Source: Desulfovibrio sp. (GTDB lineage: Bacteria; Desulfobacterota; Desulfovibrionia; Desulfovibrionales; Desulfovibrionaceae). From it: a DNA stretch of 38,875 nucleotides. Numbering within the stretch: position 1 is the first letter of the stretch; each line of letters opens with the position of its first letter. The translations under genes and the position numbers were made by a program. Below the pieces are notes generated by a model. The model did no database searches and was not told the DNA's origin. It saw only the letters and a list, made by a program, of their open reading frames with translations. Shown piece by piece: positions 8,259 to 16,089 of the stretch. The stretch is taken from positions 1 to 38,875 of the forward strand of contig JAISMY010000074.1 in the NCBI GenBank assembly GCA_031276485.1. The letters are read 5' to 3'.

Positions 8259-10054
8259 GCGTCCCCTTCGCGGTAGCGGTCGACGGTGAACCGGTAAATT
8301 TCCGCGCCCTCCGTATCGCGTATGCCGCCTTTCTGCGCGGCCACAGCCACTTGCCGTTCCACGCTGTCTATGCCGTCCAGGTCCGGCAGCAGAAGACCTC
8401 GTCTGCCGTCCTTGCATACGATGACGCCGTAGACTTCGGGGTCCAGGCGCATGCCGGGCCGCACGAGTTCCGGCTCGCTCAGGACGTCGACGGAGATGCG
8501 GACGCTGGAGAGTTCTTCGGGACGCATGGGAGGAAAACGCGGATCGCGGGTTGCGGCAGAGACCGCGTTGGCGGTGATTTCCTCGGCCAGACCACTGCGC
8601 GTGGGCAGAAAGGTGCCTATGCAGCCGCGCAGGGAGCCGTCCCTGCTTTTTATGGAAACGAAGCAGCCCTTGCGCGGGGTCCAGAGGGCGGACTGCGGGG
8701 CAATGGTCTCGGCGTCCGCCGGGGTCGGCGCCGGACGCCCTTTCAACAGCGCGGCTATGGCCGCGCGGGCCAGCCGGGGATAGGGGTGCCCATCCTGACG
8801 GGCTGAAGACGGGTTGGTACCGGGGTATTGTCCGGAACCGGCCGGAGAAAGCTGCGGGGGATGCGCTTTTTCGGACGGATGCGGCGCGTGGGCGCGGGTA
8901 AGGGAAGAGCCGGCCGCAGGAAGGGCGACGCCGGCCCCGGCCCCCGGATGCGCCGTGCGGGCGCGGGCAGAGGCCGGCAGTACCCTGACGCTGATTCGCG
9001 TTTTGGAGGCGGCCGGGCGGTCGCTCTGCGGAGCCTTCGCGCTTGACGCTTCCCCTTCCCGGTGTCGTTCAGGTACTCCGCGGGAGGCGGACTGAGGTTT
9101 TTCGGAGATTGACAGCTCCTCTTCCCGGCGTCGTCCGGCTGCACCGCCGGGGTCGGCCTGCATGTTTTCCGGGGTCGGCCCTTTTTCTTCCCCGGATTGT
9201 CCGTTTGCTCCGCGGGCGCCTGTCCGCGCGTTTTCCGAGGGAAACAGTTCGCTGTTTGTCCAAAGGGCGTTGCAGTAGCCCACCCCGAACGGGCCTTCGT
9301 AAGAAAAAATTTCCAGCGGGGCGCGCGTGAGCCTGAGCAGCGCGAGAACGGACCGCAGTCCGCATTCTCCGGCGCCTGCTGTAATAGCCGTTTTCAGGTT
9401 CAGCAGCGGCGCGGGGTCGCCGAGTTTCAGCGCCTCAAGGACGGCGGCGTCAAAAATGGGGCCGGCGGGATCGAAGCCGTAGGGGCCGTCGTTTTTCAGG
9501 CGATGGGAGAGGTCGCCGCTGGCCAGCAGCGCCCAGCGCCGTCCGCCGGGCAGACCGCGCAGAGCGTCGCCCAGGGCAAGAGCGTGTTCAAGGGACAGCC
9601 CGGAGGGGCCGGCAAGGATCGCGGACGGGATTTTGCCGTCCGGAAAAGTCGGGAGTATGAACTGCAGGGGGACTACCGCGCCGTGGTCCGGGGTGATGTC
9701 CGGCATGTCGCCGGCGGCGCACGGAATACCGGCTGCCTTGAACGCGGCCGCCATTTCGTCCAGGGCCGCCGGGGATCCCGTAAGGGATACATGCACTCCC
9801 GGCGCGCCGAAGCGCGCGAGACTGCCCCTGACCCGCGCGGCGCGGTTGATGAACAGCGCGTCCGAAACACCGGGCTGATGCGGCGAAAGCACCAGCAGCA
9901 CATCAGGCGCAAGAGCGGCATTGAGCCTGGTCAGCGCGGCGCGGAGCCGTTCCGTGCCGTCCAGGGTACGGAGAGCTTCGCGCTCCCGGCCTCTGCCCAC
10001 CGCATGCGCCAGAACGGGCGGATGCGGCATCAGCGCGGCCCAAGTGAAAGGCAT
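8255..10054 (-). CDS. Fused Memo (extradiol-dioxygenase-like) and AMMECR1 domain protein
   Basis: A 599-residue fusion. Residues about 1-270 are the LigB/Memo-like domain: WAALMPHPPVLAHAVGRGRE, LLVLSPHQP, DHGAVVPLQFI, ILAGPSGLS, LLASGDLSHRL and a late GECGLRSVLALL. The conserved His residues (HPP, SPH, DHG, LSH) fit the metal-site pattern. Residues about 415-595 are AMMECR1: YPRLARAAI, GCFVSIKSRDGSLRGCIGTF, ATRDPRFPPMRPEEL, ISVDVLSEPE, GVIVCKDGRRGLLLPDLDG. The linker (about 275-410) is Pro/Ala/Arg/Glu-rich and contains 22-residue repeats. The start is MPFTW at 10054, set by AAGGAGG 6 bases upstream. The radical-SAM partner overlaps its 3' end. Such fusions are known; the biochemical role is open. 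Confidence 0.92.
   Translation of the reverse strand: MPFTWAALMPHPPVLAHAVGRGREREALRTLDGTERLRAALTRLNAALAPDVLLVLSPHQPGVSDALFINRAARVRGSLARFGAPGVHVSLTGSPAALDEMAAAFKAAGIPCAAGDMPDITPDHGAVVPLQFILPTFPDGKIPSAILAGPSGLSLEHALALGDALRGLPGGRRWALLASGDLSHRLKNDGPYGFDPAGPIFDAAVLEALKLGDPAPLLNLKTAITAGAGECGLRSVLALLRLTRAPLEIFSYEGPFGVGYCNALWTNSELFPSENARTGARGANGQSGEEKGPTPENMQADPGGAAGRRREEELSISEKPQSASRGVPERHREGEASSAKAPQSDRPAASKTRISVRVLPASARARTAHPGAGAGVALPAAGSSLTRAHAPHPSEKAHPPQLSPAGSGQYPGTNPSSARQDGHPYPRLARAAIAALLKGRPAPTPADAETIAPQSALWTPRKGCFVSIKSRDGSLRGCIGTFLPTRSGLAEEITANAVSAATRDPRFPPMRPEELSSVRISVDVLSEPELVRPGMRLDPEVYGVIVCKDGRRGLLLPDLDGIDSVERQVAVAAQKGGIRDTEGAEIYRFTVDRYREGDA
8989..9252 (-). repeat. 66-bp (22-aa) tandem repeats in the Memo/AMMECR1 linker
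   Basis: CTTCCC-GG units begin at 9055, 9121 and 9187 (plus-strand reading), exactly 66 bp apart; a more diverged unit precedes them near 8989. In the protein this gives successive 22-residue units such as TPENMQADPGGAAGRRREEE and ISEKPQSASRGVPERHREGE. The period is a multiple of three, so copy changes keep the frame. Confidence 0.7.
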
Positions 10055-10252
10055 GACGTCCTCCTTGTACGGCACGGCCGGAAATGCCGGCAGGCAATCC
10101 GGAAATCGCCGCCGCGTCCTGTTGAGATGTCACGCCTGTACTGTGTCTTAACAGGCGTGAAGGCGGCAAGGCAAAAAAACGTGGTGTTGCTTTGCTCACG
10201 CCGCCCGCGGCGGCGCGCCGTATCATGACGTTCTGCGAATGACGCGGCGCGG
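10055..10252. other. Intergenic region with a 10-bp perfect hairpin
   Basis: This spacer lies between the HD-GYP stop and the Memo/AMMECR1 start, both minus strand. It holds a perfect inverted repeat, TCACGCCTGT at 10130-10139 and ACAGGCGTGA at 10151-10160, with an 11-base loop. No T-run follows on the minus strand, so it is not a classic terminator. An operator or mRNA stabiliser is possible. The ribosome-binding site AAGGAGG of the next gene is also here, near 10061-10067. Confidence 0.5.
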
Positions 10253-11509
10253 TTACGCTGTGACCGCGGGCGGGGCATCGGGCAAGCCGAGAACCGCCGC
10301 CGGGTCGATGCCCGCCGTTGCCTCCGGAACCGCCCGCACAATGCGCAACGTACTGTCCGGGCTTGCCAGATCGAGTGTGTCCCCGTGCATAGGTGCGCCT
10401 TCGGCGTCTTTCACCCGGATCACCACCGGCTTTATCGGGCTGTCCGGATTCCCGGCGCTTACAACACCCACGCTGCCGTCGGACAGTTCCACCACGCTGC
10501 CCACCGGATACACGCCGAGCATGCGGATGAAAACAGCCACCTTTTCCGGGTGCAGGGCCTTGCCGCGCATTTCGTACATAATGCCCAGCGCCCTTTGCGG
10601 CGGCATGCCGTCCTTATAGACCCGCCTGCTGGTCAGGGCATCGTATATATCCGCCAGCGCGACTATATATCCCACATCCGAGACGTCGTGTCCGGAAAGG
10701 CCGGCCGGATAGCCCGCGCCGTTGTAGCACTCATGGTGGTGCAGCATGCCCTGGGGCACTTCCGGTATGATGCTCGGCACATCTTTGATCTGCTCGTAAC
10801 CCAGCGTAGGGTGGGTATTCATCACCCGGCGCTCCGCTTCGCTCAACTTGCGCGGCGCGTTGAGTATCTGCGGCGGCACGAGAGCTTTGCCCAGATCGTG
10901 AAAAAGCCCGGCCAGTCCGACGGCGCGCGTCGCCTGCTCCCCCATGTGCGTATAGCGGGCGAACATACTGCTGAGGACGCTGACGTTGACACAGTGCATG
11001 TAGGTGTAACTGTCCGTACGCCGCAGACGGCAGAGGCTGTGCATGGCATCGGCGTTGTTGTCCAGACTGTGCATGATGCGCTCGACGATGTTGGATGCCG
11101 GGCTCATGTCCAGTTTGCCGAAACGGATGTCGCTCATGAAGGCGCGCGCATAGCCGACCGCGGCATCGTGCGCTTCGGCCGCTGCCTTGACCTCGGCGAC
11201 AAAAGGCACTTTCGGTCCGGCAGATGTTTTACCGCGTTCTTCCGCGCCGTCCGAATCCGCTTCAGGAAGCGCGCCGGCGGCATAGGCCGGCGATCGATCC
11301 GGGTCTATATAGACTTCAAGATAGCCTTCAGCCGTAATGTTGCGGACTGCATCGTCGGAGGCGAGCAGCCCTTCCCGCATGTACAGATAGGGACGCTCCC
11401 GCCAGTCGATGCCTGGGTCGGCCACATACATGCCTGCTTTGAGTTCCAGAATATGCAGAAGTTTCAGCGAGCCGGCGACGTCGGCTGTTTTTGCTTTATT
11501 ATGAGGCAT
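10253..11509 (-). CDS. HD-GYP domain phosphodiesterase (c-di-GMP)
   Basis: A 418-residue cytoplasmic protein. The N-terminus (about 15-140) resembles the DUF3391 domain common in front of HD-GYP (LELKAGMYVADPGIDW). The HD-GYP domain follows with GLFHDLGKALVPPQIL (HD at 204-205), NTHPTLGYEQI, LHHHECYNGAGYP (HHE 258-260, GAGYP 264-268) and ADIYDALTSRRVYKDG. All metal-binding signatures are present, so it is expected to hydrolyse c-di-GMP. The start at 11509 (MPHNKAK) is preferred; the frame stays open 120 codons upstream, but that part overlaps flgF. The Shine-Dalgarno is weak (AAAGAGG about 14 bases away). It is divergent from the flagellar operon, which fits control of the swimming/sessile switch (inference). 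Confidence 0.92.
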   Translation of the reverse strand: MPHNKAKTADVAGSLKLLHILELKAGMYVADPGIDWRERPYLYMREGLLASDDAVRNITAEGYLEVYIDPDRSPAYAAGALPEADSDGAEERGKTSAGPKVPFVAEVKAAAEAHDAAVGYARAFMSDIRFGKLDMSPASNIVERIMHSLDNNADAMHSLCRLRRTDSYTYMHCVNVSVLSSMFARYTHMGEQATRAVGLAGLFHDLGKALVPPQILNAPRKLSEAERRVMNTHPTLGYEQIKDVPSIIPEVPQGMLHHHECYNGAGYPAGLSGHDVSDVGYIVALADIYDALTSRRVYKDGMPPQRALGIMYEMRGKALHPEKVAVFIRMLGVYPVGSVVELSDGSVGVVSAGNPDSPIKPVVIRVKDAEGAPMHGDTLDLASPDSTLRIVRAVPEATAGIDPAAVLGLPDAPPAVTA

Positions 11510-11698
11510 GGTTTGATGATATGCCTCTTTCCGACAAAAAAGCAACCCGATGCAGACCCTTTCTCCGGAAAACTCTGCCGGTTCCGCCGTCGTCTTTTTG
11601 GCGTTCATCTCCGTATGGCAGCCGGCACATTTACCGATTTTCGCTGAAATCAGCAAACCACGGTCGCAGGGTCGACGCGCCGCCGCGGATTTCTCATA

Positions 11699-11714
11699 TG
11701 GCCCGGAAATTGCT
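11699..11714 (+). promoter_or_regulatory. Candidate sigma-54 (-24/-12) promoter of the flagellar operon
   Basis: TGGCCCGGAAATTGCT has GG (11700-11701) and GC (11712-11713) separated by exactly ten bases, the diagnostic spacing, against consensus TGGCAC-N5-TTGC. It lies about 60 bases before flgF. Hook-basal-body genes in many polar-flagellate proteobacteria are sigma-54 dependent. Confidence 0.55.
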
Positions 11715-11774
11715 TTTCCACCTGGGCCGCGTCGGATTCCCGTCCGGCCGGATCCGCAAACAGCCGGAGGAAGC

Positions 11775-12557
11775 ATGCAGAATTCCATGTACACCGCCCT
11801 GTTCGGCGCGCTCACCAACGAGCACCGCATGAACAACATCGCCGACAACCTGGCCAACGTGAACACCACCGGCTACAAGCGGGACATGCTTTCCTTCCGC
11901 GACACCTTTCTCATGTACGCCCATGACCAGATCATGGAAGCGCAAAGCCATCTGAAACAAGAAAAACTTTTTCCGGAACCCATGCATCTGGCGCGGGCGC
12001 GTTTGGCCTACGCCAAGACGGACTTTGAACAGGGGTCACTGAAAGCCACCAACGCGCCTTTTGACCTGGCCATAGCCGGGAACGGCTTTTTCAAGGTGCG
12101 TACCCCGCAGGGGGAATTTTACACGCGCAACGGGCATTTTCAGGTGACCAACGAAGGCGTGATCGTCACCGAACAGGGGTTCCCGGTACTCGGCGACGGC
12201 GGCGAACTCACCGTGCCCGCCGGCGTAAAAAATTTCACCATAGCCGAAAACGGGGCAATTTATGCCGACGGCGGGCTGGTAGGGCAGATCGGGCTGGTCG
12301 ATGTGGATAACCATCTGTTCCTGGAAAAACTCGGCGGCAACATGTACCGGCAACGTCCCGGCACGAATCTTGCTGAGACAGAGGCGGACGGATATATGGC
12401 GCAGGGCTTTCTGGAAGTGTCCAACGTCAATCCCGTCTATGAGATGGTCAACATGATTGAGGCGCAGCGCCAATACGAAGCCTACGCCAAAGTCATGCAG
12501 AGTACCGATGCCGTGGACAGGGAAACAATCTCCAAGGTGGGCAGAGGACGCGCGTAG
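11775..12557 (+). CDS. flgF: Flagellar basal-body rod protein FlgF
   Basis: Proximal-rod protein of 260 residues. The N-terminal rod signature is present (YTALFGALTNEHRMNNIADN, then [12 protein letters not shown]), with FDLAIAGNGFFKV, EFYTRNGHFQV and the C-terminal FLEVSNVNPVYEMVNMIEAQ with QYEAYAK. The shorter length and the Asn-rich NVNPVYEM tail distinguish it from FlgG. The start at 11775 follows GGAGG 6 bases upstream; the open frame further upstream is non-coding leader. It heads the operon flgF-flgG-flgA-flgH and is divergent from the HD-GYP gene. Unusually, 485 bp of repeat-rich DNA separates it from flgG, which normally follows directly. Confidence 0.94.
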   Translation: MQNSMYTALFGALTNEHRMNNIADNLANVNTTGYKRDMLSFRDTFLMYAHDQIMEAQSHLKQEKLFPEPMHLARARLAYAKTDFEQGSLKATNAPFDLAIAGNGFFKVRTPQGEFYTRNGHFQVTNEGVIVTEQGFPVLGDGGELTVPAGVKNFTIAENGAIYADGGLVGQIGLVDVDNHLFLEKLGGNMYRQRPGTNLAETEADGYMAQGFLEVSNVNPVYEMVNMIEAQRQYEAYAKVMQSTDAVDRETISKVGRGRA

Positions 12558-12559
12558 TG

Positions 12560-12650
12560 TTTCCGAAACGAAATATTCGGCGTTGCCCGGAGCAAATGGG
12601 GAAAGCTCCCGAAAGGGAGCGTTTGCAAACCGTAAAGGAACTTCTGATGA
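12560..12650 (+). repeat. Dispersed palindromic element between flgF and flgG (copy D)
   Basis: It begins with GTTTCCGAAA, carries the hairpin GCTCCC-gaaa-GGGAGC (about 12606-12621), and continues with TTTGCAAACCGTAAAGGAACT, matching the same segments on the minus strand in front of xerC (34017-34135). In both places an AAAGGAA Shine-Dalgarno-like string is followed by a start codon and GAACA. The element sits directly downstream of flgF. Confidence 0.6.
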
Positions 12651-12886
12651 ACAGCGCAACGCACAGTGTGGACACCGATTTTTTCATAGTTTCCGAACCG
12701 TTCACCCGCACCGCGGAAAGACGTTCTCTCTCTCCCCGTGCCGGGGCACGGCCGGGTCTGCCGGAGGCTCCGACAGCATCTGCCGGCAAACTGCTGGGGA
12801 CCTTGCTTGCGACTTGCGGCATCGGCAGCGCGCCGCGCATCACGAGTGCGGAATGCGTTTCGAACGCTGCCGGGGCGCGGGGATGA
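12647..12886 (+). CDS. Doubtful small ORF, 79 codons
   Basis: The ATG at 12647 follows AAAGGAA supplied by the dispersed repeat. It would encode a 79-residue Ala/Arg/Ser-rich peptide beginning MNSATHSVDTDFFIVSEPF with no recognisable domain. The region is non-conserved in appearance and lies inside a repeat-laden spacer, so this may be fortuitous. It is listed because it would be the only gene in the 485-bp gap and has a usable ribosome-binding site. Confidence 0.2.
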   Translation: MNSATHSVDTDFFIVSEPFTRTAERRSLSPRAGARPGLPEAPTASAGKLLGTLLATCGIGSAPRITSAECVSNAAGARG

Positions 12887-12913
12887 CGACGCGGCAGGCA
12901 TGCGCATGCAACG

Positions 12914-13011
12914 GCGCGGGATCTCGACGTCCGGCGCATACTTGTTGCGGTGCGGAATCTCAACGTCCGATGCGCGGTTGCTTCGGTAAGGCATTTCAAC
13001 GGTAATGCGCT
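12914..13011 (+). repeat. 36-bp tandem repeats upstream of flgG
   Basis: The core ATCTCRACGTCCG recurs at 12921 and 12957, and a decayed form ATTTCAACG at 12993, exactly 36 bases apart each time; a more diverged unit may begin near 12885. The last unit ends about 30 bases before the flgG ATG. Nothing indicates function; the array lengthens the flgG leader. Confidence 0.6.
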
Positions 13012-13042
13012 TAGGGACGCGCTTTGCAGGAGGATCGAACGT

Positions 13043-13834
13043 ATGATGCGTTCCCTTTGGACGGCGGCCACCGGCATGGTGGCGCAGCAACTGAATGTGG
13101 ATGTGATTTCGCACAACCTGGCCAACGTGAATACCACGGGCTTCAAAAAGAGCCGGGCCGAATTCGAGGATCTCATCTACCAGAACCTGCGCATAGCCGG
13201 CACCGTCACCGGCGCAGACGCCGCCCAGACCATTCCCACAGGCATACAGGTCGGCCTCGGTGTGCGCCCAACCACGGTACACAAATTCTTTTCGCAGGGC
13301 GATTATCAAAATACGAGCAACCCCCTGGATTTGGCCATTGAAGGCGACGGCTTTTTTCAGGTTATAGTCAACGGCGAAGAAGTCTATACCAGGGCCGGAG
13401 CTTTCAAACTGAACCAGGACGGCACCATGGTCACGGCCAACGGCTATGTCCTGCAGCCGGAGTTTGCCGTGCCTCAGGAAACCAAAAACATCGTGGTCAC
13501 GGAAAACGGCCATATTTCCGCCCTGGACGCCAACGGCGAAGAACTGGCCGCCGCCGATATCCCTCTGTACACCTTTATCAATCCGGCAGGACTGGAAGCC
13601 AGGGGGCGCAATCTCTACACCACGACCGAAGCTTCCGGCGATGCCGTTGAAGGCGTCCCCGGGGAAGACAACGTGGGCACCATAGCCCAGGGCTTTCTGG
13701 AAATGTCCAACGTGGAAGTCGTGGACGAAATGGTAAACATGATCGTGGCCCAAAGAGCCTATGAAATGAACTCCAAGGCCATCCAGACATCCGACTCCAT
13801 GCTCCAGATAGCCGTTCAGCTCAAGAGGTCCTGA
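13043..13834 (+). CDS. flgG: Flagellar distal rod protein FlgG
   Basis: A 263-residue distal-rod protein. Signatures are [67 protein letters not shown] and the C-terminal [37 protein letters not shown]. This is full length for the family. AGGAGG lies 9 bases before ATG 13043; ATG 13046 is an equally possible start. It is followed after 6 bp by flgA. Assembly into the rod requires export by the flagellar type III apparatus, and accordingly there is no Sec signal peptide. Confidence 0.95.
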   Translation: MMRSLWTAATGMVAQQLNVDVISHNLANVNTTGFKKSRAEFEDLIYQNLRIAGTVTGADAAQTIPTGIQVGLGVRPTTVHKFFSQGDYQNTSNPLDLAIEGDGFFQVIVNGEEVYTRAGAFKLNQDGTMVTANGYVLQPEFAVPQETKNIVVTENGHISALDANGEELAAADIPLYTFINPAGLEARGRNLYTTTEASGDAVEGVPGEDNVGTIAQGFLEMSNVEVVDEMVNMIVAQRAYEMNSKAIQTSDSMLQIAVQLKRS

Positions 13835-13840
13835 GCCGTG

Positions 13841-14932
13841 ATGCCCGCCGCCGCGTTCTGTTTCTCTGCCGTGTTCCGCATCGCCGCAGCGGTGTGCGCC
13901 GCGGCCTCCGCCGTCTGCGGGCCGGATCCGGCCCGGCCGGCCGAAGCCCTGCGGATGCGGGCCGCCGGCGTATCGCTGCTCGTGTGCCTTGCCCTGTTTG
14001 CCGCTCCGGCGCGGGCAGAGGCGGGAGATGCGGTTCCTTTCATCCGTTTTCTGGACGCCGCGGTCGTGCGCGGCGACAAAGTGCTGCTCGGAGAGGTTGC
14101 CGTACCCGTCGGCAACGTGCCGCCCGGCCGCTGGGAAAAACTTGCCGCCCGCGAACTGTGGCCCTCTCCTCCGGAAAACGGCCGTCCCGTAAACATGACC
14201 CGCCCGAAACTGCAGGAAGCCGTGATGCTGACCATGCGCGACCTCGCGCCGTACTGCCTGTTTCCCGGTTCCATGGTCCTGCGGCGCGGCGGCGTGCTGA
14301 TCGGCAAAGAGGAAATCCGTTCCCTGGTGGAAAAAGAACTGTCGGCATTCCTGTCCGTCCTGCCGGGGGAAGTGTTGCTGAAAGATTTTCGTCTGCCGCA
14401 GCATGTTTTTCTTGAGCACGCCGGCCAGGAACTGGTTGTTGAAAAACCGCGCAAGGCCGAACCGGGACGCCTCGGCGTGCGCCTGTTCGTGCGCGAGGCC
14501 GACGGCGCGGTACGGCAGAAACTCAGCGGCACCGTAGCGGCCGAATGCTGGGCCGACGTGCCCTGCGCCGCCGTGGGCATGAACAGAGACGATCTGCTGG
14601 ACCACGGAAAAATAACCTACAAACGCATGAATCTCGCCGCCCTGCGCGGGGAACCCTGGGACGGACGCGGCGGTCCCTGGCGGCTTGCCCGGCCCCTCAG
14701 CATAGAGCAGGTTATCTGCCGCGGCGATCTCGCGCCGGTGCCCACTGTGCGCAAAGGCGACACCGTGACCATTCTTTACGAAGGCAACAACGTGCGCCTC
14801 ACCGCGCGGGCCGAAGCGCTGGCCGACGGCGCGGCGGGCGAAAACATCCCCGTGCGCAACACCCAGAGCCGCAAGGAAGTGTTCGCCCAGGTACGTGACG
14901 CGCAAACAGTCGGCATACGCGCGGTGCGTTGA
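13841..14932 (+). CDS. flgA: Flagellar P-ring assembly chaperone FlgA
   Basis: FlgA is a periplasmic chaperone for P-ring (FlgI) assembly. The C-terminal SAF-like region is visible: GKITYKRMNLAALRG, RLARPLSIEQVICRGDLAPV, VRKGDTVTILYEGNNVRLTA, GENIPVRNTQSRKEVFAQV. An export signal is present, but two starts compete. ATG 13841 gives an N-terminus with two hydrophobic stretches. ATG 13955 gives a clean signal peptide (MRAAGVSLLVCLALFAAPARA). Only AAGAGG about 12 bases away supports the first. The protein is longer than minimal FlgA because of a middle domain. Its partner FlgI is not encoded in the window. Confidence 0.9.
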   Translation: MPAAAFCFSAVFRIAAAVCAAASAVCGPDPARPAEALRMRAAGVSLLVCLALFAAPARAEAGDAVPFIRFLDAAVVRGDKVLLGEVAVPVGNVPPGRWEKLAARELWPSPPENGRPVNMTRPKLQEAVMLTMRDLAPYCLFPGSMVLRRGGVLIGKEEIRSLVEKELSAFLSVLPGEVLLKDFRLPQHVFLEHAGQELVVEKPRKAEPGRLGVRLFVREADGAVRQKLSGTVAAECWADVPCAAVGMNRDDLLDHGKITYKRMNLAALRGEPWDGRGGPWRLARPLSIEQVICRGDLAPVPTVRKGDTVTILYEGNNVRLTARAEALADGAAGENIPVRNTQSRKEVFAQVRDAQTVGIRAVR

Positions 14933-15036
14933 CGGGCATACGCGCGTCCCGACGAACCCGTGCTCAGGATCCGGCTCAGGACCTACAGCCGACATACACG
15001 CAATGCGTTGAGCGCATTGCAGTCAGAGAGGATACC

Positions 15037-15822
15037 ATGCTTTACTCCGCACAACCCCCCCGCCCCTCGCTTGCCGCCGATGCCGGACGCCGGAAAGCCC
15101 GCGCAACGGCGCGGCTCGCCGTTTTCTTCATCCTGCTGTCCGCCGCCGCGCTGCCCGGCTGCGCCGGGACCGGCTCATACGCCGTGCCCGCCATGCCAGC
15201 AACGCCGACCCAGACGTATACTGAACCCGAGCAGCGCTACGCCAATCCGGGGTCCATATACAGCGCCGCCGAAAGCTCCGACCTCTATGCCGACAACCGC
15301 GCCCGCCGCGTGGGCGATATCGTTCTGATCAAAGTGGTGGAAAACGCCAAGTCCAAAAGCAAGGCCGACACAACAGCGGAAAAGGAAACAGAACACAATC
15401 TCGGCGTTGCAGCATTCTTCGGGCGTGAGAAAACCGGCATCGTGCCGGGCAGGGGCGGCTATCTGAGCGGCAGGACAGGTCCCGATCCGCTGCTCAAAAC
15501 ATCGACCTTATCCGGACTGAGCGCAACCGGCGAGACGAAACGCGAAAACTACGTCACCGCGACCATCGGCGCGCGCGTGCTTCAGGTGCTGCCGGGCGGA
15601 GTTCTGCAGGTGGCGGGAGCGCGCGAAGTCCGCGTTAACGACGAAACGCAGTACATGGTGGTCAGCGGTCTGGTCCGCGCCCAGGATGTGGGACCGGATA
15701 ACTCCGTGGACTCCACGCAACTGGCGGACTCCAAGGTGGAATACTACGGCAAGGGAATCCTGGCCGACAAACAGCGCCAGGGTTGGCTCTCCAGACTTCT
15801 GGATAATATCTGGCCGTTCTGA
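15037..15822 (+). CDS. flgH: Flagellar L-ring lipoprotein FlgH
   Basis: A 261-residue outer-membrane lipoprotein forming the L-ring. The N-terminus has a signal peptide with lipobox LPGC. Family motifs are SLYADNRARRVGDIVLIKVV-like (here DLYADNRARRVGDIVLI), a KTSTLSGLSATGET stretch, VTATIGARVLQVLPGGVLQV, GAREVRVNDETQYMVVSGLV and RAQDVGPDNSVDSTQLADSK, ending GWLSRLLDNIWPF. The start at 15037 follows AGAGAGGA. It is the last flagellar gene here; flgI and flgJ, which often follow, are absent and the DNA beyond is a degenerate copy of its own 3' end. Confidence 0.95.
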   Translation: MLYSAQPPRPSLAADAGRRKARATARLAVFFILLSAAALPGCAGTGSYAVPAMPATPTQTYTEPEQRYANPGSIYSAAESSDLYADNRARRVGDIVLIKVVENAKSKSKADTTAEKETEHNLGVAAFFGREKTGIVPGRGGYLSGRTGPDPLLKTSTLSGLSATGETKRENYVTATIGARVLQVLPGGVLQVAGAREVRVNDETQYMVVSGLVRAQDVGPDNSVDSTQLADSKVEYYGKGILADKQRQGWLSRLLDNIWPF

Positions 15823-16080
15823 CGGACTCCAGGGTGGAATACCAGGGAAACGCCGATTAAATGCGGAAAAGGCAAAGGACATCAAGATGGATTCTTCGCC
15901 TTCGCTTCGTTGCGGCTCAGAATGACCACGCTTTTGTCATTCTGAGCGCAGCGAAGAATCCATCCCCATGCCTTTCAAAAGAATAAATCAGCGATTCCCT
16001 ACGGCAAGGGAATCCCGGCCGACAAACAGCGCCGGGGCCGGATTTCCGGACTTACGGATAACATCCGGCCGTTCTGACGG
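15823..16080 (+). pseudogene. Degenerate tandem copy of the flgH 3' end, interrupted by an insertion
   Basis: GACTCCAGGGTGGAATAC at 15826-15843 repeats flgH 15728-15745, and TACGGCAAGGGAATCC...CTGACGG at about 16002-16080 repeats flgH 15747-15825 with a handful of substitutions. Together they form one approximately 100-bp tandem copy. The copy is split after GGAATAC by about 155 bp of unrelated DNA containing a long palindrome. The copy has no start and is not expected to be translated. Confidence 0.8.
15886..15964. mobile_element. Long palindromic MITE-like element
   Basis: Outer arms GATGGATTCTTCGC (15886-15899) and GCGAAGAATCCATC (15951-15964) and inner arms GCTCAGAATGAC (15915-15926) and GTCATTCTGAGC (15936-15947) are perfect complements around a CACGCTTTT loop. 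TCATTCTGAGCG...GAAGAATC motifs are, to my knowledge, a widespread class of bacterial intergenic palindromes. It has inserted into the duplicated flgH tail. Confidence 0.75.
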
Positions 16081-16089
16081 CGAAAGAAT

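Noticed and set aside
8989-9252. CRISPR array
   Set aside because: The 66-bp units are contiguous, diverged and in a coding frame, with no constant repeat and variable spacers.
12914-13011. CRISPR or clustered binding-site array
   Set aside because: Three degenerate contiguous 36-bp units without spacers; too few and too diverged.
12482-14995. 837-codon minus-strand ORF across the flgG/flgA region
   Set aside because: Fully antisense to recognised flagellar genes; arises from GC-rich codon bias, and the 36-bp repeats only give it a repetitive look.
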